Below are positions 1-9,149 of a stretch of DNA of 64,000 bases, piece by piece (position 1 is the first letter of the stretch; every line of letters starts with the position of its first letter). The stretch is taken from assembly GCA_028284495.1 (NCBI GenBank), contig JANQRP010000028.1, forward strand, positions 62,001 through 126,000, in the 5' to 3' direction. The position numbers and the translations under genes were made by a program. A model generated the notes under the pieces. That model worked only from the letters and a program-made list of their open reading frames with translations. It ran no database searches and was not told the origin of the DNA. The stretch is from Longimicrobiales bacterium (GTDB taxonomy: Bacteria; Gemmatimonadota; Gemmatimonadetes; Longimicrobiales; Gaopeijiaceae).

Positions 1-43
1 TCCGTCATCCGGTCGGGCCCGAATACGGTCGTGTCGCTCCGCC

Positions 44-1210
44 TCACCCGATTCGGTACCGGACCAGCCAGGGCACCTCGAAGTCGTCCCGCTCGACCGC
101 GTAGATCTCGTCCGTCAGGATGAGGCGGATCTCGGCGGAAACGGGCAGCTCGACCCGCCCGCGGAGATCACCTGCGGCGTCCAGAACGAGCCACGTCTGC
201 ATGTCTCCGCCTCCGATGCCACGGCGCAGCCAGACCCCACCATGCGCGTCGACTTCGACGTCGGTCACCCCGGGGAGGACGTCGGGACCCACGAAGTCGT
301 CTCCGACCGGCAGCCACTCCCGGACCGCGTCCTGGTCGGTCCGGCGCGGCGTGTACGAGAAGGTGCGCCGCCACGTCGTGTCCTCTGAGACTCCGACGCG
401 GGTGATCGTGAAGGTGGACGGGCCGTCCTGCGGCTCGGTCGAGTGGTCGACCAGGACCTTCCCGCCCTCGAACCACCGCACGATGGGCCCGTCGGCGTGC
501 GGCCAGGGATCCCGGATCACGTCCGCCTGGGGCATGCCGCCCGTGTCGCTCGGATACGCGACGTGCATCGTCATCTCGTCGAGGGTGTCGACGACCTCGC
601 CGCCTCGGTCGAGGCGCAGGATGGGCACACGTACCGAGTCCGGAAACGAGGAGGAGCCGTCGCCGCGACGGCCGAGGATCGTCCCGAAGTCGGGCGTGGC
701 CCGAACCGAACCGTCGCCCACGAGCTCGATGACCGGAAAGGCGATCACACCGGGCGCGAAGTTGGAGCTCAGCCCGGGTGCCGCGAACTCCTCGAGCAGA
801 TCACCAGCCGATGAGTACAGGTAGATGCGGCGTCGCCTCGAGTCATGGACCCAGAGCGTGTCGGCCCGGATCCCGATTCGCCTCGGCTGCGCGAACTCGC
901 CGGGGCCCTCCCCGGGGCCGCCGATGGTGCCGACGCGGGCGCCGGATTCATCGAGCACGCGCACGTGCGGGTCCTGCGCTTCCACCACGTAGATGCGCCC
1001 GTCGGGGCCGACGGCCACCGACCCGATGCGCGAGAATCCGACCACCGGGTCGTCCACGCTGCCGACGCGGAGGTCTTCCGCGACCGGAAGGTGAGGTGCG
1101 GCGTCTGCATCGTCTCCGACCGCGGACGACTCGACGCCGCAGGATGCAAGCGCGAAGGCGAACACGGCGACCGCCGCGGGTCCAGGCCGGGTCGTGCGGC
1201 AGCGGCGCAC
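44..1210 (-). CDS. Six-bladed beta-propeller lipoprotein (copy 1)
   Basis: A 388-residue predicted lipoprotein. The N-terminus is basic, then hydrophobic, and ends in the lipobox LASC with Cys24 as the lipidation site. The rest is made of short beta-rich repeats typical of the six-bladed beta-propeller family, including a GPGEGPGEF turn near residues 98-106 that recurs in the three neighbouring genes. The start is GTG, one base after the stop of the upstream gene, so translation is probably coupled. Such proteins are presumed to sit on a membrane facing the periplasm or surface and bind an unknown ligand. No catalytic motif is visible. The family assignment is fairly sure; the function is unknown. 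Confidence 0.8.
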   Translation of the reverse strand: MRRCRTTRPGPAAVAVFAFALASCGVESSAVGDDADAAPHLPVAEDLRVGSVDDPVVGFSRIGSVAVGPDGRIYVVEAQDPHVRVLDESGARVGTIGGPGEGPGEFAQPRRIGIRADTLWVHDSRRRRIYLYSSAGDLLEEFAAPGLSSNFAPGVIAFPVIELVGDGSVRATPDFGTILGRRGDGSSSFPDSVRVPILRLDRGGEVVDTLDEMTMHVAYPSDTGGMPQADVIRDPWPHADGPIVRWFEGGKVLVDHSTEPQDGPSTFTITRVGVSEDTTWRRTFSYTPRRTDQDAVREWLPVGDDFVGPDVLPGVTDVEVDAHGGVWLRRGIGGGDMQTWLVLDAAGDLRGRVELPVSAEIRLILTDEIYAVERDDFEVPWLVRYRIG

Positions 1211-1211
1211 G

Positions 1212-2408
1212 TCAGCTCCCGTTGAGGATGCGGTAGGCGCGGACCTGCTCGACGTCGAGCTCGTCCGTGACCACGCCGGTCACGACGCCGTGGCCGATGT
1301 GCATGACGTCCAGTCCGTCCGGCATGGTCACGCGTCCGAGCAGCCGCCCCGTCTGGTCGGCGACGAGCCACTCGCGCGGCTCGGCCTGAATCCAGGTCTC
1401 GGCCTCCTCGTCGAGCCCGAGCCAGACGCGCTCGTCGCCCTCCGCGACGAGCCGGACGTAGGCGAGCAGGCTGTCGGGTTTGGGCATGGCGTCGTACAGC
1501 TCCCGCCACGACTCCTGTTGGCCGAAGAACTCGTACACGTGCCGGACCCGCCGCTGCCGGTACGCCTCCGTGAACGGCTCGCGGGGCCACGCGAACGACA
1601 CCGAGTCGACGGTCCCGTCCGCAGCCGCCACCGCGAACGAGTACTCGACCCCGGACCCGATCACCATCGTCTCCCGCCCGGCCGCCACGAGGAATCGGGG
1701 GCCGCCGAGGCGCCCGTTTCCGCGGCCTTCGGGCGTCACGAACCACTCGTTCGCCTGGAAGGGCCCGAGCGTCTGCACGAGGGCGCCCGCGGAATCGAGC
1801 TCGAAGAGGTTGAGCTCGGCGCGGTGGATTCCGGGCCCCGGCGGGGACTGTCGCGCCAGCCAGATCGGGGGGGCGGGCTGTACCACCAGCGTGCCGTCGA
1901 ACCGGGCGAGCGCGCGCGACGGCTGGGCGTCCGCAGTCTGCCCGAACATGCGTACGGTGCCGGAGGATACGTCGATCCCGACCGAGCGGACGAAGTCGCC
2001 CGAGGCATCGAACCAGGAGGCCCGCCGTGTGCCGTAGTCGTACGTGATGACGGAGTCGCCTCGGATCGCGGTCATGTAGCGAACGTCGTCGAACTCGCCC
2101 GGCCCCTCCCCTTCCCGCCCGACCGTGCGCAGGTGCCGACCGTTCTCGTCGTAGTACCGGAGGTCGTGCGTCCCCCGGTTCGCGACGACCGTTCTGCCGT
2201 CCGTGAGCCGCACGGCGCCCCTGACGTCGAACAGCTCGTGGTCCGGATCGCCGCCGACCACGCCGACGGTGAGGATCGGGTCGGCCGACAGGCGGATCTC
2301 GCGAACCTCCGCGGAGGCGCTGTCCGCCCGCTCCGCCGGAGCGCCGCCGCATGCGGACAGCGCTCCCACGACACCGGCGGCGAGCAAGGCCGCAGTCGCG
2401 CGCGTCAT
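1212..2408 (-). CDS. Six-bladed beta-propeller lipoprotein (copy 2)
   Basis: A 398-residue predicted lipoprotein of the same family as its neighbours. The reading frame stays open far upstream, but the ATG at 2408 gives a clean signal peptide ending in LSAC (Cys20), so I place the start there; the upstream extension overlaps copy 3 and is arginine/serine-rich shadow sequence. The repeat motif GREGEGPGEF lies at residues 97-106, exactly the offset seen in copy 1. Beta-rich blades follow to the C-terminus. It is the third gene of a four-gene minus-strand array, 61 bases after copy 3 and one base before copy 1. Ligand and function are unknown. Confidence 0.8.
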   Translation of the reverse strand: MTRATAALLAAGVVGALSACGGAPAERADSASAEVREIRLSADPILTVGVVGGDPDHELFDVRGAVRLTDGRTVVANRGTHDLRYYDENGRHLRTVGREGEGPGEFDDVRYMTAIRGDSVITYDYGTRRASWFDASGDFVRSVGIDVSSGTVRMFGQTADAQPSRALARFDGTLVVQPAPPIWLARQSPPGPGIHRAELNLFELDSAGALVQTLGPFQANEWFVTPEGRGNGRLGGPRFLVAAGRETMVIGSGVEYSFAVAAADGTVDSVSFAWPREPFTEAYRQRRVRHVYEFFGQQESWRELYDAMPKPDSLLAYVRLVAEGDERVWLGLDEEAETWIQAEPREWLVADQTGRLLGRVTMPDGLDVMHIGHGVVTGVVTDELDVEQVRAYRILNGS

Positions 2409-2469
2409 CGCTCCGCCCAGTGGCCGAACGGAGGAACGCTCGTCGCGGCGTACGACTCCGAGGTGAGCG

Positions 2470-3687
2470 TCACTCCGGACACCTCGGCGCTTCGTACAGT
2501 GCGACCGCCTGCACGTCGAACTCGTCGCGCTCGACACCGAGGACGTATCGGTCGTCGGCGTCGAGTACGAGGAAGTGGTTGAAGGCTCGCACGCGGGCGA
2601 GACACCCCGCGTCCGATGAAACGACCAGGAACTCGGACACCGGGTCGGAGAAATCGGGGGTGGTACCGAGGAGCCAGAGGTCCCCGCCCGACGTCGAGAC
2701 CATGTCGCGGACCATGGGCGCGAACTCCGGCGCGAGGTGTCTCTGGGCGGCGAGTCTCGCCTCGTTTCGCTCGAGCGCCTCGGGCGAGCCACCGCGTTCG
2801 CGGTAGACCGCGAGTTGTGCCTCGACGAAGCCGTCGTACCACTCATCCCGCAGTGGCTCCAGGGGCTCGTTCCAGTGCAGCCGCTGGTACTCGTCACCAC
2901 TACTCGCGTCGTACCAGCGAACGAGGGGCGCGTCCATCGCCAGGTATGCGAATCCTCTTCCCGACGCGGCAACCAGGCCCAGGATCGGGACCGGCCGGTA
3001 GCCGGGCCGTCCGTCGACGGTGATCGACTCGGTGAACGGTACGACGCCGAGGGTGTCACGCGAGGCGTGGTCGTCGCGGGACCCGAGGACCGGGAACTCG
3101 AGCCACGCATCGAGCGGGTCAGCGCGTGGAGACCAGGAGAAGACGCGCCATATCACCGTGCCATCCTCCGCTGTTCCGGCAGGAACGTGACTGGCGTCGC
3201 CGCGCGCCACTGTCGCACTCCGGACGAAGTCCCCTTCCGGATCCAGCACGCTGGTGCGGGCGTTGGTCCGGTCCTCCACGAGAATACTGTCGGCAGGCAG
3301 TAGCGCGATCCCCGAGATTCCGCCGAACTCGCCCGGGCCCTGCCCCTCTCTCCCGATGGAGTCGATGAGGACGCCATCCAACCCGAGTCGGTAGATCCGA
3401 GCCGGCCCGGTGTCCCCGACCAGAAGGTCCCCGTCCCGTAGCCGTCCGCCCTGTATCCGCTCGAAGAGGAGACCTGATTCGTCCCAGCCGACACGGAAGA
3501 TGGGCTCGGACAGAACGGCGTCGGGCTCCCGGTCGAACCCGAGATCGTCCGAGCGAACGACGTGGACCCCGTCGGAGTCGACCGTGATGGACGCCGCGCG
3601 TGACGGAGACCCGTCTCCCCCGCACGCGGCGAGCATCACCAGCACGCCGACGAGCCTCGGACGTCGACGTCCGCCCGGGCGAATCAT
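2470..3687 (-). CDS. Six-bladed beta-propeller lipoprotein (copy 3)
   Basis: A 405-residue predicted lipoprotein. The ATG at 3687 is preceded by a strong GGAGG ribosome binding site five bases upstream; the longer in-frame start at 3717 has none and overlaps copy 4. The signal peptide carries an arginine-rich n-region and lipobox LAAC (Cys22). The family motif GREGQGPGEF lies at residues 112-121. Sequence outside these conserved turns differs strongly from the other copies, so the array is an old expansion rather than a recent duplication. It follows copy 4 by 13 bases and is likely co-transcribed. Function unknown. Confidence 0.8.
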   Translation of the reverse strand: MIRPGGRRRPRLVGVLVMLAACGGDGSPSRAASITVDSDGVHVVRSDDLGFDREPDAVLSEPIFRVGWDESGLLFERIQGGRLRDGDLLVGDTGPARIYRLGLDGVLIDSIGREGQGPGEFGGISGIALLPADSILVEDRTNARTSVLDPEGDFVRSATVARGDASHVPAGTAEDGTVIWRVFSWSPRADPLDAWLEFPVLGSRDDHASRDTLGVVPFTESITVDGRPGYRPVPILGLVAASGRGFAYLAMDAPLVRWYDASSGDEYQRLHWNEPLEPLRDEWYDGFVEAQLAVYRERGGSPEALERNEARLAAQRHLAPEFAPMVRDMVSTSGGDLWLLGTTPDFSDPVSEFLVVSSDAGCLARVRAFNHFLVLDADDRYVLGVERDEFDVQAVALYEAPRCPE

Positions 3688-3700
3688 CGAGGCCTCCACC

Positions 3701-5008
3701 TCAGTCCGCCTCTCCACGTACGAGCCCGTACACGCGAACCCGCTGCACCCCGATCTCGTCGGTGGCGAAGCCGGCCACCCGGTCCGCCGACACGTCGGTC
3801 AACTCGAAGTCGAGGGGCAGCTCGAGATGACCGAGGAAGGCGCCGTCGGGCGCGAACACACCCCAGCGCCGCACGTCGTCCCATGGGAGGACGAACCGCT
3901 CCACCCACACGAATCCGAGATCGTCGACGAGCAGCTCGGAGAAGGCCGGATAGCGCTCGGGCATGGCGTCGTCCGCTGCGACGATCTCCGCCCGCAGGAC
4001 CGAGTCCATCCCGGTCAGCGACGCGCGCCGGTACGTCGCCATGAACTCCGCGTCGACGTCGAGGTCGGTGTCCGGCCCGCGAATGATCCGGAGCAGCTCG
4101 CCGTCGAGCGTGCGTACCTCGACCTGGAGCCGCTCGCCGGCCCCGATGTAGATGTGGTCCTCGTCGCCGTCGAATTCCACCGACCGGCTGAAGGGATGTG
4201 GACCGCTTCCGCCGCCGCCGGTGTCGGGATCGTACATGCCGAGCCGCTCGGAGGAGATGTAGGTGCCGATGGTGTCGATCACCCCGTCCGGGAGGATTCT
4301 CCACGCGTTCGCGCGCTGGGTGAAGAACCACGTTTCGGCACCCTCGGGGCGCGGAGGCGCCTCTCCCCAGCCGACGGCGAGCAGCGACCCGTCCGGGAGG
4401 CACGTCGAGTTGTAGGGAGGTCGGTTGGTCTCGCCCGTGATGAAGGGAGACGGCTCTCCCGCGACGCCGGACAGGGAGATCGGCGTGGTGCGCCGGAGCA
4501 TCGGGTCGTACGCGATGAACCCGCCGCCGCACCGATCGAGCCAGCGGATTCGGCGGAACTCCCCGGGGCCGTCGCCGGCGACGCCGGATCGTCGCATATA
4601 CTCACCCGCCGCGTCGTAGAAGCGGACGTCGGCCGTCTGCCGGTCCGCCACCGCGACCCCACCGTCCGGCACCAGCGCCACGTCCGCCACCTCCCCGAAC
4701 AGGTAGACCTCGTCGCCGTCCAGCCCGCCGATCTCCGTGATCACGGTGAGGCTCCATGGCGAGCCGCTCGGACCCCACTCCGGGACAGTGGTCGTCACGA
4801 CATCGACGCCGGCGCTGTCGACCACCGCGAAAGAGGCATCGGGCGCGGCCGCCGACTCCGAGCCACCGCATCCCGCCAGCAACGCCAGCGGTGCAGAGAG
4901 GGCGAGAACGAGGCGCGCCTTCCGTCGAATCGGGCCACGGCCGGGGACAGAGCCCGTCGCCGAACGCGAAGGACGGAGGATCGCGCGGGGTCGGTGGGTT
5001 CTGGGCAT
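3701..5008 (-). CDS. Six-bladed beta-propeller lipoprotein (copy 4, first gene of the array)
   Basis: A 435-residue predicted lipoprotein, first in transcription order. The ATG at 5008 sits six bases after GGAAGG; a second ATG two codons upstream touches that site and is less likely. The n-region is unusually long (about 30 residues, arginine-rich) before a hydrophobic stretch and lipobox LAGC (Cys47). The propeller motif GDGPGEF is at about residues 145-151. The protein resembles the three downstream genes in architecture but only weakly in sequence. A promoter-like element lies 31-60 bases upstream. Ligand and partner unknown. Confidence 0.78.
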   Translation of the reverse strand: MPRTHRPRAILRPSRSATGSVPGRGPIRRKARLVLALSAPLALLAGCGGSESAAAPDASFAVVDSAGVDVVTTTVPEWGPSGSPWSLTVITEIGGLDGDEVYLFGEVADVALVPDGGVAVADRQTADVRFYDAAGEYMRRSGVAGDGPGEFRRIRWLDRCGGGFIAYDPMLRRTTPISLSGVAGEPSPFITGETNRPPYNSTCLPDGSLLAVGWGEAPPRPEGAETWFFTQRANAWRILPDGVIDTIGTYISSERLGMYDPDTGGGGSGPHPFSRSVEFDGDEDHIYIGAGERLQVEVRTLDGELLRIIRGPDTDLDVDAEFMATYRRASLTGMDSVLRAEIVAADDAMPERYPAFSELLVDDLGFVWVERFVLPWDDVRRWGVFAPDGAFLGHLELPLDFELTDVSADRVAGFATDEIGVQRVRVYGLVRGEAD

Positions 5009-5038
5009 CGTCATCCTTCCGGGTGGGTGCTCCGGCCC

Positions 5039-5068
5039 ACTATGCGGGAGAATGCGCAGCAAATCCAA
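5039..5068 (-). promoter_or_regulatory. Candidate promoter of the beta-propeller array
   Basis: On the minus strand a -35-like TTGGAT (5063-5068) and a -10-like CATAGT (5039-5044) are separated by 18 bases. Transcription would begin near 5032, leaving a leader of about 24 bases with the GGAAGG site before the ATG at 5008. The match is moderate. Confidence 0.4.
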
Positions 5069-5105
5069 GACTGGCGTTCGAGGACGTCGCCGACGAGCAC
5101 GCCCG

Positions 5106-6761
5106 TCAGTTCCCGCGGGCCGTCCCAATGCCGCGAGGGTCCGCGCCGCCGGCGAACGACGAAGGTCGCCCGTCGTCGCCCCACTCGATCGTGACGCCAT
5201 GCGCGTTGCCGATGCCGGGCCCGATCACCCGGACCTCGTGGCCGCGCGCGATCAGGTCGGAGACGACCGAGTCGGGCACGCCCTCCTCGACGATGAGCAT
5301 GTTCGGCTCGACGAAGGAAACACGCGGCGCTCCGATCGCCGACTGAACGTCCATACCGAAGTCGACGACGTTCATCACGATCTGCGGGATGGTCTGCGCG
5401 ATCGTGTGCCCGCCCGGCGTGCCGACCGCGAGCCAGGGGCGATCGCCGTCGTACACGAAGAGCGGCACGTCGCCCGACAGCTTCCGACGACCGGGGTGCG
5501 CGTCCATAGGGTTCCCGGCCGGCTCGAAGGTCGAGTAGGCGAGCGAGTTGTTGAGCCAGATGCCGGTGCCCTCCGGCATGAGCCGGGAGCCGAAGCTGTT
5601 GCCGAGCGTCTGCGTGGCCGAAACCACGTTCCCCTCAGCGTCGGCGACGACGAAGTGCGTCGTGTGGGAGTCGCCCGAAACGACACCGGGCGGCTCGAAG
5701 TCACGCGCCCGCTCGGGGTCGAACGTCGCCGTGACCGAGTCCCAGTACGGGCCCGAGAGCAGCCGGTCGAGCGGCGGCGGCGCGAAGTCCGGGTCCCCCG
5801 CCCAGCGAAGCCGTGCCCAGAACGCGTGCTTGGTCGCCTCGGCGTAGCGGTGCAGATGTTCGGTCGAGTTGTGGCCGAGCCGCTCGACGTCGTAGCGACT
5901 CATCAGTCCGAGTCGGATGAGCGCCGGGAACGAGTTGGCGGGCGGCGACGCGGTCACGACGCGATGACCGCGATAGTCGATCTCGATGGGGTCCCACCAC
6001 TCCGGCTCGGCTTCCTCGAGGTCGGAGAGCCGGAGGAACCCGTCCGCCGCGCGGACCGCCGCGTCGATGGCCTGCCCGATCTCACCGCTGTAGAACACCG
6101 CGGGGCCGTTGGCCGCCAGGAGCCGGAACGATCGGGCGAGGTCCGGCTGCAGGAGCGCGTCCCCCGCCTGGAGCGGTGTGCCCTCCCGCCCGTACACCGA
6201 CTGCGCGTGCGCCGGAAACTCGTCGAACGCCGACGCGATGAAGCCGGCGGCGCGCGCGTCGAGTTCGAAGCCCTGCTCGGCGAGCGCGATGGCCGGACCG
6301 AACAGCTCGTCCCAGGCGAGGGTCCCGTACTGCGCGTGCATCGAGGCCCACGCGTTCACGTTGCCCGGCGTCGTGATGGTCTTCGCGTTGCGCCGGTTCT
6401 GCTCCCACCCCGGGGTCGGAGGCCGGAACTGGTCCGGCTCCACGCCACGCGGAATCCGCCCGCTGGAATCGAGGAACCTCGCCCTGCCCTCCTCCGCGGA
6501 GTACACCAGGATGGTCCCGTACCCGCCCATTCCCGACATCATCGGCTCGGTGACGTTCAGAGCGGCCGCGACGGCAACCGCCGCGTCGAACGCGTTCCCG
6601 CCCCGCCCCAGCACCTCGAGCCCGGCCTCGGTCGCGAGCGGGTGCGCCGAGCTGACGATGCCGCCGCCCCGCTCGGGCGGCGCCTCCGAAGGCGCGGAGA
6701 TGCAGGCCGCCAGGAGCAGCAGCCCGAACCCCACACGGCGAAGCTGCCGCACCGTCCTCAC
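5106..6761 (-). CDS. ggt: Gamma-glutamyltransferase, lipoprotein form
   Basis: A 551-residue N-terminal-nucleophile hydrolase family member. Gamma-glutamyltransferases cleave the gamma-glutamyl bond of glutathione and related peptides and hydrolyse the acyl-enzyme or transfer it to an acceptor. The catalytic threonine of the autocleaved small subunit is Thr367 in SHTTHF, followed by conserved DAEGNVVSATQTLGNSFGS and, further on, GTPGGHTI. The signal region ends in LAAC, so it is probably membrane-anchored in the periplasm. The start is GTG overlapping the stop of the upstream FKBP gene by four bases. The residue after HF is Val where characterised enzymes usually have Ser. Family sure; substrate not. 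Confidence 0.9.
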   Translation of the reverse strand: MRTVRQLRRVGFGLLLLAACISAPSEAPPERGGGIVSSAHPLATEAGLEVLGRGGNAFDAAVAVAAALNVTEPMMSGMGGYGTILVYSAEEGRARFLDSSGRIPRGVEPDQFRPPTPGWEQNRRNAKTITTPGNVNAWASMHAQYGTLAWDELFGPAIALAEQGFELDARAAGFIASAFDEFPAHAQSVYGREGTPLQAGDALLQPDLARSFRLLAANGPAVFYSGEIGQAIDAAVRAADGFLRLSDLEEAEPEWWDPIEIDYRGHRVVTASPPANSFPALIRLGLMSRYDVERLGHNSTEHLHRYAEATKHAFWARLRWAGDPDFAPPPLDRLLSGPYWDSVTATFDPERARDFEPPGVVSGDSHTTHFVVADAEGNVVSATQTLGNSFGSRLMPEGTGIWLNNSLAYSTFEPAGNPMDAHPGRRKLSGDVPLFVYDGDRPWLAVGTPGGHTIAQTIPQIVMNVVDFGMDVQSAIGAPRVSFVEPNMLIVEEGVPDSVVSDLIARGHEVRVIGPGIGNAHGVTIEWGDDGRPSSFAGGADPRGIGTARGN

Positions 6762-7243
6762 GCCACGCCCAGCGCGAGCATGGTGACGTCGAAGATCAGC
6801 ACCGCGTTGCCGGGGATCCGTCCGTCGCCCGACCCACCCGGGCCGTAGCCGAGGTTCGACGGGATGATGATCCGGCGCTGCTCACCCACGCGCATCCCGC
6901 GCACACCGAAGTCGAACCCCTGGATTACGCCACCCTGACCAAGAAGCCAGCTGATGTTGGGCGGACTGGCGTCGACGAGCGTGTTGTCGGTGAGGCGGAG
7001 CTCGTAGCCGACCGTGACCTGATCCCCCTCCCCGGACTCGACGCCCGAGCCCTCGACGACGGTCAGCACGTACACGCCGAGCGGGAGCCGTGTGAACTCC
7101 TCGAGGTTGATTCCGAGCCCGGGGTTGAACTCCGCGTCCTCTACGCTCCGCGGCCCCACGATGGAGTCCCCGCAACCCCCGAGAGCGAGCAGCATGGCGA
7201 AGGCGGTGCCGACGGTGGCCGGGCGACGTGTGATCGACTGCAT
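6758..7243 (-). CDS. FKBP-type peptidyl-prolyl cis-trans isomerase, lipoprotein
   Basis: A 161-residue protein. A signal peptide with lipobox LGGC (Cys24) is followed by a linker and one FKBP domain from about residue 60. It would catalyse proline isomerisation during folding of exported proteins. FKBP landmarks are visible: VTVGYELRL, LGQGGVIQGFDFGVRGMRVGEQRRIIIPS, and the NLGYGPGG turn near the C-terminus. The loop normally reading FDSS is LVDAS, so activity may be altered. The ATG at 7243 has AGGAG seven bases upstream. It overlaps the gamma-glutamyltransferase gene by four bases, suggesting co-translation of two periplasmic lipoproteins. Confidence 0.88.
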   Translation of the reverse strand: MQSITRRPATVGTAFAMLLALGGCGDSIVGPRSVEDAEFNPGLGINLEEFTRLPLGVYVLTVVEGSGVESGEGDQVTVGYELRLTDNTLVDASPPNISWLLGQGGVIQGFDFGVRGMRVGEQRRIIIPSNLGYGPGGSGDGRIPGNAVLIFDVTMLALGVA

Positions 7244-7302
7244 CCGATTCTCCTGCGTCTGGTTCGCGTGTGCGCGCCGTCCTCAAGGCGCGGCCCAGCG
7301 GC

Positions 7303-9069
7303 TCAGCGCCGGTACACGACCTGTCCGTCGACGATCGTGATGTCGACCGCGACATCCTTGAGGTCGGTCGGCTCGACGTCGAAGGGATTCCGGTCCAGGA
7401 CGGCGATGTCCGCCAGATATCCGGCCCGGATTCGCCCTAGACGATCCTCCGAAAGCCCTACCCACGCATTGTTTACGGTGTAGGCCCGAAGTGCTGTCTC
7501 AACGTCGATCTTCTCCTCGGGGAACCAGCCGCCCTCCGGGGTCCCGTCCAGCGTCTCCCGGGTCACGGCGGCGTACATCCCCTGCAGCGGATTCACCGTA
7601 TACCATGCAGCATTCGTGCCCGGCCAGTCGCTTCCGAAGGACAGAAGCACGCCGGCGTCGTGCAGCGTGCGGAATGCGTACGCCCACCTCCCCCGCTCGC
7701 CGATCCGCTCCTCCATCCAGCGCATGTCGTCGATCGTATGGTAGGGCTGCATCTCGGCCACGATGCCGAGTTCACGCATCCGCTCGGCCGTCTCGGGTCC
7801 GCGGATGACCTGGGTGTGGATGATGGCGAAACGTCGATCGGGGCGATCCGGATACGCGGCGATGACCTCCCCCATGAGGTGGAGGATCGAATCGATGGCC
7901 TCGTCTCCGATCGCGTGCACGCGGGGGTTGAAGCCGGCGGAGTCGGCGCCGAACAGGAGCGTCTCCATGTTTCCGGCCGGATCCATCCCCGAACCGCCGT
8001 CGGTCACGTACCCGGTGTTGCCGGCGTTCCGCCAGTTCCCGCGAACGCCCGTCGTCAGATACGGCTCGTAGAACCGCGCCTGACTGGACCCCATGATTCC
8101 GTCCACGAAGCCCTTGAGTCCCTGGTAACGGATCCAGTCGTCGCCGAACCCCTCGACGATGCCGGCGTCGCGCATCTCGTCCCAGGTGTCGAGCGTCATG
8201 CGCATGTTCACCCGCGCCGTGAGGTCGCCCGCCTCGCGCAATCGCTCGTAGACCCCGACCTGGGACGGCGGGGTGATGTCGAAGAACGAGGTCACCCCGT
8301 ACTGCGCCATGTCGGCGAGCGCGGCCCGAGCCTCGGCGAGGCGCTGCTCCATCGTCTTGTCCGGAATCACACCCTGAATCCGACGCGCGACGGCTCCGGA
8401 CACGCGGCCCGTCGGCTCGCCTCCCTCGCACTCGACGCCCGGGACCCGGCAGTCCACCGCCGCCGCCTCGAGCGCCAGCGAGTTCGCGACGTACTGCGAG
8501 CGATCCCAGTTCCAGAGGATCGCGGGGTGGCTCGGCGTCACCGGATCGATGAGCGCGCGATCGGGTCGGAAGGTGCCGGACGCCACCGCGTCCTCTTCGG
8601 TGCCGGTCGCGTTCTGGGACCACTGCTCGTAGGCACCCCATGACCCGCCCACCATCCATGCGCCTTCCGGCATGCGGGCCGCCGTCTCCTCCAGCTCGGC
8701 CACCAGTTCGTCCCCGTTCGTCACCTCGAGCAGGTTCACGCCCAGAAGAAGCTCGCCGGCCCGGTTGAAGTGCGTGTGGTTGTCGATGAAGCCGGGCGAG
8801 GCGAACCGCCCCTCCAGATCGATCTGCGCCGTCCCGGAGCCGATGAAGTCCCCGACCGCGAAATCGTCGCCGACGAACACGATCCGGTTCCCCTCGACCG
8901 CGACCGCCTGGGCATACGGCTGCGCCTCGTCGCCGGTCCAGATCCGGCCGTTGAGCAGCACGAGGTCCGCGCCGGGGTCGGACGGGGCCGAGCAGGCACC
9001 GAGCCAGAACGGGGCGACGAGGGCGAGGAGCGTCAGGGAGCGGAGAGGCGGGCGATGGCGGGTCTGCAT
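7303..9069 (-). CDS. YtcJ-like metal-dependent amidohydrolase, lipoprotein
   Basis: A 588-residue member of the amidohydrolase superfamily, YtcJ/AepA-like branch. These are metal-dependent hydrolases acting on amide or related bonds; the substrate is unknown here. The N-terminal beta-sandwich (LLNGRIWTGDE) leads into the metal-binding GFIDNHTHF, and later carries VHAIGDEAID, IIHTQ and SFGSDWPGT typical of the family. The C-terminus returns to the sandwich (AGYLADIAVLDRNPF). From the ATG at 9069 the protein has a signal with lipobox LGAC. An upstream ATG at 9150 overlaps the nrfA stop as TGATG and would add 27 residues, so the start is uncertain. Confidence 0.85.
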   Translation of the reverse strand: MQTRHRPPLRSLTLLALVAPFWLGACSAPSDPGADLVLLNGRIWTGDEAQPYAQAVAVEGNRIVFVGDDFAVGDFIGSGTAQIDLEGRFASPGFIDNHTHFNRAGELLLGVNLLEVTNGDELVAELEETAARMPEGAWMVGGSWGAYEQWSQNATGTEEDAVASGTFRPDRALIDPVTPSHPAILWNWDRSQYVANSLALEAAAVDCRVPGVECEGGEPTGRVSGAVARRIQGVIPDKTMEQRLAEARAALADMAQYGVTSFFDITPPSQVGVYERLREAGDLTARVNMRMTLDTWDEMRDAGIVEGFGDDWIRYQGLKGFVDGIMGSSQARFYEPYLTTGVRGNWRNAGNTGYVTDGGSGMDPAGNMETLLFGADSAGFNPRVHAIGDEAIDSILHLMGEVIAAYPDRPDRRFAIIHTQVIRGPETAERMRELGIVAEMQPYHTIDDMRWMEERIGERGRWAYAFRTLHDAGVLLSFGSDWPGTNAAWYTVNPLQGMYAAVTRETLDGTPEGGWFPEEKIDVETALRAYTVNNAWVGLSEDRLGRIRAGYLADIAVLDRNPFDVEPTDLKDVAVDITIVDGQVVYRR

Positions 9070-9149
9070 GGGCTTCGTCACTCGAAGGGACCGGCGGTCG
9101 GAGACGCGATTCGGCCGCGGGACGGGACCGACCATCCCGGCCACCGGCA

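Noticed and set aside
1..8. An ATG on the minus strand at 6-8 could begin a fifth gene of the lipoprotein array.
   Set aside because: Only eight bases are visible, so no protein can be assessed.
1212..3110. A 632-codon open frame spanning two lipoprotein genes.
   Set aside because: Its first 230 codons are antiframe sequence rich in Arg and Ser over copy 3; the signal peptide begins at 2408.
4737..6848. Long plus-strand open frames opposite the lipoprotein and gamma-glutamyltransferase genes.
   Set aside because: They are arginine-rich shadows typical of high GC DNA, with no family motif, opposite clearly conserved genes.
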